This document shows, piece after piece, positions 1 through 6,259 of a stretch of 7,430 nucleotides of DNA (position 1 is the first letter of the stretch; each line of letters begins with the position of its first letter). The DNA comes from CALBPI01 sp039033695 (GTDB lineage: Bacteria > Pseudomonadota > Gammaproteobacteria > Steroidobacterales > Woeseiaceae). Location of the stretch: contig JBCCCC010000155.1 of NCBI GenBank assembly GCA_039033695.1, positions 1 through 7,430 on the forward strand, in the 5' to 3' direction. The notes beneath the pieces are model-generated. The model ran no database searches. It saw only the letters and a program-made list of their open reading frames with translations, and had not been told where the DNA came from. The translations under genes and the position numbers were made by a program.

Positions 1-1082
1 TGCACAGCCGTGTTTTCGGTTTGCTTGGTCGCGGCATCAACCATTGCTGCGGTGCCGTCTATCGTGGTCACCAACTCGCGCAGCGCTTCAATCGCGTAGT
101 TGATCGAGTCTGCTATCGCACCCGTAATATCCTCGGTTACGGTGGCTTCGACAGTCAGATCACCGTCAGCGAGGCTGCCTAACTCATCCAGCAATCGCAG
201 AATCGCCTGTTGGTTGCGCTCATTCTGATCTGCCTGCTCGACAGCTGCACGACGCAAATGGGCATCGCGAAAGAAATTCAACAAGAGCGAACCAATCAAC
301 ATCAGCGCTACGGCCAACAAGCCAATTGGCAGCCATGGCATGAACGGCGCGATTAGACTCATTGGAAACGCCGCCGGCCCAGCGGAAGCCGGTGCACTAT
401 CGGCGGCGGCATCAGCAAGGCTGGACGCCGCGCTGGCCGCTCTCTCCAGTGCGGAGGCGTCAGCCTGCAACGCATCAGCGCCACCTCGCAGCACAATCAT
501 CTGTTCGCTGAGCAAACCTGCGGTGGCAGTATCATCAAGCGGTGCGATATCTAGCGCTGTTGGCTCACCGCTCAGCGCCGCTACGATTGCGCTCATACCC
601 TCCACGGTATCGCCTATCTCGGCTGTCAATGGGGCTGCCTTCGCGGGCGCACCGCGAAGGGCTGACAATTGGGTCGATAACAACGACATGCCTGATCGCA
701 ATTGTTGCACCGCCATGGGGGATTCGTCGATGCCCATGTCCTGCAGCCTGGCCTGCATGGTGTTTACGGCGCCTTCGATACTGCGCACTGAGTCGTTGAT
801 CGCCCGCAGCTTCTCATCATTCGCGATAACCGCACGTGCTTGTTCACCGATAGCGCCACCCGGTGCTTCGCTGCGTATCACCGCGACGAGCTGATCGAGG
901 CCAGCGTTGTCCCCGGCCAGCGCGCGCTGCGCATACAGAGCAAGCTTGCCATTGTCTGTTGTCAGGCTGGAGCTGCCGGTGGCATGTGCGAACCAGGTGA
1001 TGGCTGCGACGATGATCAACAGCGTAGGTACCAATACTGCGCTAACGCGAAGTAATCCGTTTTTTCCCGCTGGCTTGCTCAT
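1..1082 (-). CDS. pilJ: PilJ, type IV pilus methyl-accepting chemotaxis protein (partial, N-terminal 360 residues)
   Basis: Inner-membrane chemoreceptor of the Pil-Chp system, which in Pseudomonas couples surface or pilus signals to the ChpA kinase and controls twitching motility. The frame is open from an ATG at 1082 to the window edge, so the C-terminal signalling domain is missing. TM1 lies at about residues 11-33, a periplasmic domain at about 34-245 and TM2 at about 250-271. A HAMP-like segment follows at about 300-340, with a DGDLTVEATVTED run (306-318) and GAIADSINYAIEALREL (321-337), which is characteristic of PilJ. The start codon overlaps the pilI stop (ATGA), implying translational coupling. 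Residues 202-240, just before TM2, are very rich in alanine (A, S, D, P), which looks like a low-complexity linker. Family assignment is firm from the HAMP segment and operon position. The periplasmic part is less recognisable. Confidence 0.93.
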   Translation of the reverse strand, partial: MSKPAGKNGLLRVSAVLVPTLLIIVAAITWFAHATGSSSLTTDNGKLALYAQRALAGDNAGLDQLVAVIRSEAPGGAIGEQARAVIANDEKLRAINDSVRSIEGAVNTMQARLQDMGIDESPMAVQQLRSGMSLLSTQLSALRGAPAKAAPLTAEIGDTVEGMSAIVAALSGEPTALDIAPLDDTATAGLLSEQMIVLRGGADALQADASALERAASAASSLADAAADSAPASAGPAAFPMSLIAPFMPWLPIGLLAVALMLIGSLLLNFFRDAHLRRAAVEQADQNERNQQAILRLLDELGSLADGDLTVEATVTEDITGAIADSINYAIEALRELVTTIDGTAAMVDAATKQTENTAV

Positions 1083-1675
1083 GTGTGTTCTTCCATTATT
1101 CCCTGACGCGAAGGCTGATCAGCAGCCTGCAGAAACTGTTCGCTCTCAAGTAGCTTGTCGAATGCAAATACCGGCCAAACGTCACCACCGCGGTGAAATG
1201 AGCCGCTACGATAGCGATCACAGCGAATTGTCGTCGGCGTATCGTCTTCTGAATACTCGCCATCGATAAAGCGCCGGAACCCGCTGACCTCTTCTACCAA
1301 CAAGCCTGCGTGCACCTCACGATGGTTGACGCTGATCACGCGCGATGTGCGACCGCGATCAGTGCGACCGCCCCCTAACAGCTGGCTGAGGTCGATCAGT
1401 GGTAACAACTGGCCCCTCAGGTTCGCGATTCCCACGAGCCAACGTTTGGCGCCGGGCACGCGAGTAATGGTGTCCGGCACCATCATTACCTCACGAACCT
1501 CGTCGCGGCTGGCAACGAATCGCTCGCCCGCCAGCGAGAACCCGACCCCAACCCATTCATTACGTTGTGCGCCTGCACTGCCCTGTCCGGCGATGGCAGC
1601 GCGGCTGCGCCGCTCCATCTCCTGCAACAACTCGAAAGGTCGTTGCGCCAATGCCTTGAGTCGGGTCGCGGTCAT
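1079..1675 (-). CDS. pilI: PilI, CheW-like chemosensory adaptor protein
   Basis: Cytoplasmic CheW-type scaffold that links the PilJ receptor to the histidine kinase in the type IV pilus chemosensory array. The protein has 198 residues, somewhat longer than I recall for Pseudomonas PilI. An N-terminal helical extension (about 1-38) resembles those of PilI proteins (RPFELLQEMERRSR, 12-25). It is followed by a CheW domain at about 40-182, with the typical core RVPGAKRWLVGIANLRGQ (72-89), LLPLIDLSQLL (90-100) and GLLVEEV (124-130), ending in the WPVF...LL.S..FL pattern (167-182). The ATG at 1675 lies 3 nt after the pilH stop with no clear Shine-Dalgarno, so translation probably depends on coupling to pilH. 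The stop overlaps the pilJ start. Identity rests on the CheW motifs plus its place between pilH and pilJ. Confidence 0.95.
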   Translation of the reverse strand: MTATRLKALAQRPFELLQEMERRSRAAIAGQGSAGAQRNEWVGVGFSLAGERFVASRDEVREVMMVPDTITRVPGAKRWLVGIANLRGQLLPLIDLSQLLGGGRTDRGRTSRVISVNHREVHAGLLVEEVSGFRRFIDGEYSEDDTPTTIRCDRYRSGSFHRGGDVWPVFAFDKLLESEQFLQAADQPSRQGIMEEHT

Positions 1676-1678
1676 CGG

Positions 1679-2056
1679 TTATCCAGCATCAGCGCCGCTT
1701 AGCTGCGCTTCGATCTTGCCAATCAGAGCGCCTTCATTGACCGGCTTAACCACGTAGTCGCAGGCACCCTGACGCATCGCCCAGATTCGATCCGTTTCCT
1801 GGTCTTTGCTCGTGACTACGATCACGGGAATAGAGGCGGTGTTGTCGTTGCGCGTTAACTTGCGCGTTGCCTGAAACCCATTCATGCCCGGCATGACCAC
1901 ATCCATCAAAATCAGGTCTGGTCTTTGCGCCAGTGCAGCCGCAATGCCAGACTCGCCGGAGTCGGCAGTGCTGGTGCGATAACCGTGCTTGTCGAGCATG
2001 CTTTGTACGACATGCAGCTCGGTGGGCGAGTCATCTATGATGAGTATGTGCGCCAT
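1679..2056 (-). CDS. pilH: PilH, CheY-like response regulator of twitching motility
   Basis: Single-domain response regulator (125 residues) with no output domain. In Pseudomonas PilH acts with PilG downstream of ChpA, and is thought to favour retraction or act as a phosphate sink. All receiver landmarks are present: the acidic pair D8-D9, phospho-acceptor D52 in LILMDVVMPG, switch T82 in VIVVTSKDQETD and K104 in YVVKPV. The segments MPGMNGFQATRKLT and TSKDQETDRIWAMRQGA closely follow the PilH pattern, which separates it from PilG. The ATG at 2056 is preceded by AGGA with a 7-nt spacer. It lies 30 nt downstream of pilG and 3 nt upstream of pilI, so it belongs to the same transcript. Confidence 0.96.
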   Translation of the reverse strand: MAHILIIDDSPTELHVVQSMLDKHGYRTSTADSGESGIAAALAQRPDLILMDVVMPGMNGFQATRKLTRNDNTASIPVIVVTSKDQETDRIWAMRQGACDYVVKPVNEGALIGKIEAQLSGADAG

Positions 2057-2086
2057 GGCAGTGTCCTGGTTCCCTGGTCGACGAAG

Positions 2087-2482
2087 TCAGCTGGCGATCT
2101 GCTCACTAATGGCGCCGACCAATTCGTCTTTGGTAAATGGTTTGGTCAAATAGCGTTCCGAGCCGACGATTCGCCCCCGTGCACGATCAAACAAGCCGTC
2201 CTTGCTGGACAGCATGATCACTGGCGTATCACGAAATGCGCGATTGTTTTTGATTAACTGGCACGTCTGATAGCCATCCAGTCGCGGCATCATAATGTCG
2301 ACAAAAATCAAATCTGGCTGGTGATCGGCAATCTTGGACAGCGAATCAAAGCCGTCGATTGCCGTAAACACCTCGCAGCCTTCCTTGCTAAGGAGCGTCT
2401 CTGCAGTACGGCGAATCGTCTTGCTATCATCGATAACGAGAATCTTCAGGCCACGCAAGCCGTCCGGGGTTTCAGTGCTCAC
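2087..2482 (-). CDS. pilG: PilG, CheY-like response regulator of twitching motility
   Basis: Single-domain response regulator (131 residues), first gene of the Pil-Chp operon. In Pseudomonas, PilG phosphorylated by ChpA promotes pilus extension and feeds into cAMP signalling. The receiver residues are D18-D19, phospho-acceptor D62 in IFVDIMMPRLDGYQTC, S92 in VIMLSSKDGLFDRA and K114 in YLTKPF. The stretches DDSKTIRRTAETLL and IMMPRLDGYQTCQLIKNN are near-diagnostic for PilG. The GTG start at 2482 is chosen because the receiver domain begins about 12 residues later and an AAGGAG (plus-strand complement 2492-2497) sits about 9 nt upstream. The gene is divergent from gshB across a 206-nt gap, as in Pseudomonas. 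It is expected to be co-transcribed with pilHIJ. Confidence 0.96.
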   Translation of the reverse strand: MSTETPDGLRGLKILVIDDSKTIRRTAETLLSKEGCEVFTAIDGFDSLSKIADHQPDLIFVDIMMPRLDGYQTCQLIKNNRAFRDTPVIMLSSKDGLFDRARGRIVGSERYLTKPFTKDELVGAISEQIAS

Positions 2483-2490
2483 CAGAGCGC

Positions 2491-2497
2491 TCTCCTT
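2491..2497 (-). promoter_or_regulatory. Shine-Dalgarno of pilG
   Basis: On the minus strand the sequence reads AAAGGAGA, 8-9 nt before the GTG at 2482. It is the strongest ribosome-binding site on this strand and supports the GTG as the pilG start. Confidence 0.75.
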
Positions 2498-2647
2498 TAG
2501 ACATAACTGATATTGTCGTCTTTTTCGTTACTATCAATGTGTGGTGTGGCGCACATTTTGAGTGTTTCCGGCCAAAACTTTTAACATATTGCAGCGATCC
2601 TCGCCATGCATTCAGGCCGGCAGCGACGCCCAACAGACAACTGTCGG

Positions 2648-2653
2648 TATAGT
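2648..2653 (+). promoter_or_regulatory. Possible -10 element of the gshB operon
   Basis: TATAGT matches the sigma-70 -10 consensus at five of six positions and lies 36 nt upstream of the gshB start. No good -35 hexamer is found 15-19 nt upstream (the sequence there is GACGCC-like) and there is no TG extension, so the assignment is weak. Confidence 0.3.
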
Positions 2654-2676
2654 GTGCGCGCGGCCGACAACAACCC

Positions 2677-2682
2677 GGAGGA
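2677..2682 (+). promoter_or_regulatory. Shine-Dalgarno of gshB
   Basis: GGAGGA ends 6 nt before the GTG at 2689, ideal for a ribosome-binding site. It decides the GTG start over the internal ATG at codon 12, which falls inside the conserved N-terminal strand (GVVMDAI). Confidence 0.8.
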
Positions 2683-2688
2683 ACCAAG

Positions 2689-3660
2689 GTGGGGCAGACA
2701 AAATTTCAGTATGGCGTTGTCATGGACGCAATTGGCGGCATTACACCAGCGAAAGACTCCACTTTGGCCATGATGCTCGAGATCCAGGCGCGCGGTGGCG
2801 AACTCTGGGTGATGCAGCAATCGGACCTGTACATCGAAGAGGGCACAGCGCGTGCGCGCGCAACACCCATGCGCGTGTTCGACGACAATGCGCATTGGTA
2901 CGAGGCCGGCGACCAGGCGGATGTGAATCTCGCCGAGCTGGACGTGATTCTGATGCGCAAGGATCCGCCTTTCGACATGGAGTTCATCTACACGACATAC
3001 ATTCTGGAAGTCGCCGAACGCGGGGGCTGCCTGGTCGTCAACAAACCCGCAGCGCTGCGCGACCTCAATGAAAAGGCATCCACTGCATGGTTTCCGGAAC
3101 TCGCGCCGGATACGCTGATTACCCGGAGCATGGCGCAAATAAAGGCGTTTCTGGCGGCTCACGAGCACATCGTCGTCAAACCCCTGGATGGCATGGGCGG
3201 GCGCTCAATCTTCTCGCTGCGCAAGGGTGATACGAATACCAACGTGGTACTTGAGACTTTGACGGATTATGGCCAGCAGTTTGCGATGGCGCAGACCTTC
3301 CTTCCCGAGATCACCGATGGTGACAAACGTGTGCTACTCATTGACGGCGCGCCCGTGGAATTCATGCTGGCGCGCGTGCCGAATGCGGAAGATGGTCGCG
3401 GCAATCTTGTCATGGGCGCAACGGGCGACGCCAGGCCGCTCGGCGAGCGCGAACGCGAGATCGCTGTCGCTGTAGGCAAGATGCTACGCGAGCGCGGCGT
3501 CCTGTTCGCGGGGCTCGACATCATCGGCAGCGCTCTAACAGAGATCAATGTCACCAGCCCAACCGGCATCCGCGAGCTGGACAAACACTTCGCCATCAAC
3601 ATTGCTGGGATGTTGCTCGATGCCATTGAGCGGCGTTTGTCCGAGCGGGCATCGGCTTGA
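2689..3660 (+). CDS. gshB: Glutathione synthetase
   Basis: ATP-grasp ligase that joins gamma-glutamylcysteine and glycine to make glutathione in the cytosol. At 323 residues it is slightly longer than the usual 315-320. Visible landmarks are the N-terminal VVMDAIGGITPAKDSTLAM (10-28), the substrate-binding MRKDPPFD (89-96), VVNKPAALRDLNEK (116-129), the ATP-grasp KPLDGMGG (164-171), PEITDGDKR (206-214), RGN (237-239) and GLDIIG...TEINVTSPTG (275-293). D277, E285 and N287 match the magnesium ligands known from the E. coli enzyme. The loop after RGN reads LVMGATGDARPL, where gammaproteobacterial enzymes usually have LAAGGRG. This is a variation in the flexible lid, not damage. It is first in a plus-strand run; the next gene begins 18 nt after its stop. 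Confidence 0.97.
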   Translation: MGQTKFQYGVVMDAIGGITPAKDSTLAMMLEIQARGGELWVMQQSDLYIEEGTARARATPMRVFDDNAHWYEAGDQADVNLAELDVILMRKDPPFDMEFIYTTYILEVAERGGCLVVNKPAALRDLNEKASTAWFPELAPDTLITRSMAQIKAFLAAHEHIVVKPLDGMGGRSIFSLRKGDTNTNVVLETLTDYGQQFAMAQTFLPEITDGDKRVLLIDGAPVEFMLARVPNAEDGRGNLVMGATGDARPLGEREREIAVAVGKMLRERGVLFAGLDIIGSALTEINVTSPTGIRELDKHFAINIAGMLLDAIERRLSERASA

Positions 3661-3678
3661 CGCAGCGCGGCGTGCGCC

Positions 3679-4695
3679 ATGCCTGACCTTGATCGTCGCA
3701 ACGTGGTGACGGCGCTTGCACTCGGCATGGCAAGCGGTGGTTGCAGGCCGGCAGCGCAATCCGTCAGCCGGCAGTTCTTCACCTTCGCCACGCAGATCAA
3801 TGTGCGCATCGACGCGCCTACCGGTGCGGCAGCGCATGCGGCCATCGACGCACTGCAGGCGGATTTTGCCATCATCAATCGTGACTGGTATGCGTTTGGT
3901 GACGGTGAGTTGGGACAGCTCAATCGCACACTGCAAGGCACAACACGTGCAACCGTAAGCCCGGCCTTGGGAAAACTCCTGGCTCAAGCGCTGGTCCTGC
4001 GCGATGCCAGCTCCGGGCTTTTCGACCCCGGCATCGGTCAAGTGTCTGCATTGTGGGGTTTCGATCGTTTTGATGCCGGCGATGCCCCGACGACAATGCC
4101 GACTGCAAGTGCGCTGGCCAGGGCCATCGCCATACGCGATGCGGGCTTCACGGTAACGCCAGCCGATCCCGACTGGGTGATCGAAACCGGTCGGCCTGGA
4201 CTGGTGATTGACGTTGGCGGCATCGCCAAAGGCAGCGCGTTGCAGCGTGGCGCGTCACTGCTCCAGCGTCTGGGCGTCGAGCGCGCGTTGCTTGATGCCG
4301 GTGGCGATATCATGACGCTCGGCCGCAACAGCGGGTCTCGGTTTCGCATCGGCCTGAGAGACCCGCGCGCAACGGGCGTCAGCGCTGCGGTCACTGTCCT
4401 GCCGGGTGAGGCGGTCATGAGCTCCGGTGACTACGCGAGGTACTGGGTACTCGATGGCAATCGCTATCAACACATTATCGACCCACGGGACGGTAGCCCT
4501 GTTGTCGCCGCACAAGCCAGTACGGTGATCCATCGCGACCCAACGCTGGCTGATGCGGCGGCCACAGCGTTGATTGTCGCCGGTTCGGCGGACTTTTTGC
4601 CAGTTTGTGACGCAATGGGTGTAGACAAAGCGTTGCTAATCGATAATCTCGGGATTATGTCGACCACACCTGCCATGCACGAGCGGCTCTTATAG
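3679..4695 (+). CDS. apbE: ApbE-family FAD:protein FMN transferase, probably exported
   Basis: Members of this family attach FMN from FAD to a threonine of target proteins (for example NqrB/C and RnfD/G) on the periplasmic side, using magnesium. The 338-residue protein shows the family motifs in order: GELGQLN (76-82), SGLFDPGIGQVSALWGF (112-128), IDVGGIAKG (177-185), ALLDAGGDIMTLG (203-215), FRIGLRDP (222-229), SSGDYARYW (248-256), RYQHIIDPRDGSPV (262-275) and LADAAATAL (290-298), including the metal-binding aspartate D292. The first 22 residues hold an RR pair (6-7), a hydrophobic stretch and Cys22, suggesting a Tat-type and possibly lipoprotein signal. The lipobox is poor, with SGG before the cysteine. 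No good Shine-Dalgarno precedes the ATG. Its stop shares one base with the tonB start. No flavinylation target is recognisable nearby, so the substrate is unknown. Confidence 0.9.
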   Translation: MPDLDRRNVVTALALGMASGGCRPAAQSVSRQFFTFATQINVRIDAPTGAAAHAAIDALQADFAIINRDWYAFGDGELGQLNRTLQGTTRATVSPALGKLLAQALVLRDASSGLFDPGIGQVSALWGFDRFDAGDAPTTMPTASALARAIAIRDAGFTVTPADPDWVIETGRPGLVIDVGGIAKGSALQRGASLLQRLGVERALLDAGGDIMTLGRNSGSRFRIGLRDPRATGVSAAVTVLPGEAVMSSGDYARYWVLDGNRYQHIIDPRDGSPVVAAQASTVIHRDPTLADAAATALIVAGSADFLPVCDAMGVDKALLIDNLGIMSTTPAMHERLL

Positions 4696-5636
4696 TGAGT
4701 CTCGCTGAACCACAGTCGTATCCGGTACTCACTGCCGATATGTTGCCAGTCGCAACTGATCGTAACGATCGTCTGCCGCCAATGCTATTTGTCGCCACAC
4801 TGTTCTATGCGTTGCTGATTCTCGGCATTACGTTTGACGTCGGCCTGCTACCGGAGTCATCTGATACGACCTCGTTGGAGGTCACCATAGTCACTGATGT
4901 CAACCCGCGAACAGCACGCCCGGACGATGCGGACTATCTTGCTCAGGCAAATCAACAAGGCAATGGCAACACGCGTGAGCGAGTGACACCTGGCGCCGCA
5001 CCCTTGGCGCCTGGGCAGGTTGACATGCCCATCGAAGAAGTCGGGGACGTGCAAATGGAAGCCGCGCCCGGCAACGACGAGGCAAGGGATTTGTTGGCCA
5101 GTACTGCCCAGGCGAACCGACTGTTGTTTCGGCCAGAGGACATCAGTAACAACGACGCCGAGCAAGCACGAGATGCACAGGCATTGCCAAGTGGTATGAC
5201 CGAAGCGCTGCCGCTGCCGGAAGACGACAATCCGACACTGCTGATCACCGATGATAATCCGCGTCACCTGGTCGTGAGCGTGAACTCGGCGCAATCGGAT
5301 ATCGCGCCTTATCTCAACAACTGGAAGCGCCGCGTCGAGCGCATTGGCACGTTGAACTTCCCAACCGAGATCGATGTCGAAGGTTTAAGTGGTAGCCCAA
5401 CACTTGAGATTGCGATTACGCCCGATGGGCGTTTGTCAGAAGTCCTGATTCTGAGGTCATCAGGGCATCTTTCGTTAGACCAGGCCGCGATGGCGGTACT
5501 CAATCGAGCGTCACCGTTTGAGCGTTTCCCGGAACATCTGCGTGAACAGTATGACTTGCTGCGATTCGCGTACAAGTTTGAGTTTCGCGGACAATCCCTG
5601 ACCGGCACCGTGCGCGCGTCCGAAGACGGTCGCTAG
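4695..5636 (+). CDS. tonB3: TonB family protein, TonB3-like energy transducer
   Basis: Bitopic inner-membrane protein expected to span the periplasm and transmit energy from an ExbB/ExbD-type motor. The Pseudomonas gene between gshB and algH, tonB3, has been linked to twitching motility. The 313-residue protein has one transmembrane helix at about 29-47 after a 28-residue cytoplasmic tail. A long linker (about 55-195) is rich in D, E, N, Q and A, without the usual Pro-Lys/Pro-Glu repeats. The C-terminal TonB domain (about 203-300) carries YLNNWKRRVERIGTLNFP (206-223), EIAITPDGRLSEVLILRSSG (238-257) and LRFAYKFEFRG (289-299). The TM histidine common in TonBs appears as Tyr38. The GTG start overlaps the apbE stop by one base (TAGTG). 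An ATG at 4740 is a less likely alternative. No exbBD is nearby. Confidence 0.88.
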   Translation: MSLAEPQSYPVLTADMLPVATDRNDRLPPMLFVATLFYALLILGITFDVGLLPESSDTTSLEVTIVTDVNPRTARPDDADYLAQANQQGNGNTRERVTPGAAPLAPGQVDMPIEEVGDVQMEAAPGNDEARDLLASTAQANRLLFRPEDISNNDAEQARDAQALPSGMTEALPLPEDDNPTLLITDDNPRHLVVSVNSAQSDIAPYLNNWKRRVERIGTLNFPTEIDVEGLSGSPTLEIAITPDGRLSEVLILRSSGHLSLDQAAMAVLNRASPFERFPEHLREQYDLLRFAYKFEFRGQSLTGTVRASEDGR

Positions 5637-5674
5637 CGCTTGCACAGGTGTCAGAGCACAAGGATACTCTCGCC

Positions 5675-6259
5675 ATGGCTCAAGACTTTCCATCACTCGC
5701 CGGGCAACTGCTGATCGCAATGCCAGCATTGAATGACCCGAACTTTGAGAATACGGTCACGTTGATTTGCGAGCACAATGAATCCGGCGCGATGGGCCTA
5801 ACAATCAATCGCCCCATGGATTTGACACACAGCGACGTGTTTGAACAAATCGCAGAATACGACGAGATCCCAACAACGGAGCGCAATGCTCGCAAGGGGC
5901 GCGAACCTGTGCTGAAGGGTGGCCCGGTCGCGCTCGAGCGCGGTTTTGTGTTGCACCGTGAGAAAGGCAATTGGGATGCAACGCTGGATATCGCCGACGA
6001 CGTCTATGTCACCATGTCGCGGGATGTGCTGCAGTCGATGCTCACAGACGAAGGCCCCCGTAGTGCCACGATGGCGCTTGGATATGCCGGCTGGGAAGCC
6101 GAACAGCTCGAAGCTGAGATTCTTGCCAATGCATGGCTCACAACGCCTGCGACGGCCCACATCGTGTTCGACACGCCTTACGAGGCGCGCTGGGATAAGG
6201 CCACCGAGGCGATCGGCGTCAAGCGAGAACAATTGAGCGGACCAGCCGGGCATGCCTGA
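5675..6259 (+). CDS. yqgE: YqgE/AlgH family protein (UPF0301)
   Basis: Conserved single-domain cytosolic protein of unclear biochemical role. It is named AlgH in Pseudomonas, where it was linked to alginate regulation, and nearly always precedes yqgF/ruvX. Counting from the ATG at 5675 it has 194 residues, close to the usual 185-190. It shows the family motifs LIAMPALNDPNFENTV (13-28), EHNESGAMGLTINRP (33-47), GGPVALERGFVLH (82-94) and GYAGWEAEQLEAEI (136-149). I chose this ATG because AGGA (5661-5664) lies 10 nt upstream and family members start just before the LIAMP strand. A GTG at 5648 would add nine residues but lacks a good ribosome-binding site. The 3' end overlaps ruvX by 8 nt. Confidence 0.92.
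   Translation: MAQDFPSLAGQLLIAMPALNDPNFENTVTLICEHNESGAMGLTINRPMDLTHSDVFEQIAEYDEIPTTERNARKGREPVLKGGPVALERGFVLHREKGNWDATLDIADDVYVTMSRDVLQSMLTDEGPRSATMALGYAGWEAEQLEAEILANAWLTTPATAHIVFDTPYEARWDKATEAIGVKREQLSGPAGHA

Larger units (their letters stand above)
2483..2688. promoter_or_regulatory. Divergent intergenic region between pilG and gshB
   Basis: This 206-nt region separates two divergent operons and is more AT-rich on its pilG side than the flanking genes. It must contain the promoters of both operons unless gshB is driven from elsewhere. Reading toward pilG there is a TTGATA (complement of 2532-2537) followed after 17 nt by AATATC (complement of 2509-2514): a fair -35 but a poor -10. Reading toward gshB there is a TATAGT at 2648-2653. 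No convincing small gene, terminator or riboswitch was seen in it. A 10-bp palindrome AGAGCGCTCT (2484-2493) lies at the pilG leader end. Promoter positions are by eye only. Confidence 0.6.

Noticed and set aside
340..894. Open frame of 184 codons on the plus strand
   Set aside because: It is antisense to pilJ, whose frame is open throughout with recognisable TM and HAMP segments. The translated product is low-complexity Ala/Ser with no family features.
2581..3168. Open frame of 195 codons on the minus strand across the intergenic region and gshB
   Set aside because: It is antisense to the well-supported gshB start and has no recognisable motif. Long shadow frames are common at this GC content.
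2613..3756. 13-bp direct repeat CAGGCCGGCAGCG at 2613-2625 and 3744-3756
   Set aside because: There are only two copies, in unrelated contexts (intergenic and apbE coding), with no extended similarity or mobile-element features.
3267..3941. Open frame of 224 codons on the minus strand
   Set aside because: It lies opposite the gshB 3' end and the apbE 5' end, both with clear conserved motifs. The product is Ser/Arg/Ala-rich shadow sequence.
4331..4366. Inverted repeat GCGGGTCTC / GAGACCCGC with an 18-nt loop
   Set aside because: It lies inside apbE coding sequence with no T-run. A 9-bp arm pair is expected roughly by chance in a window this size.
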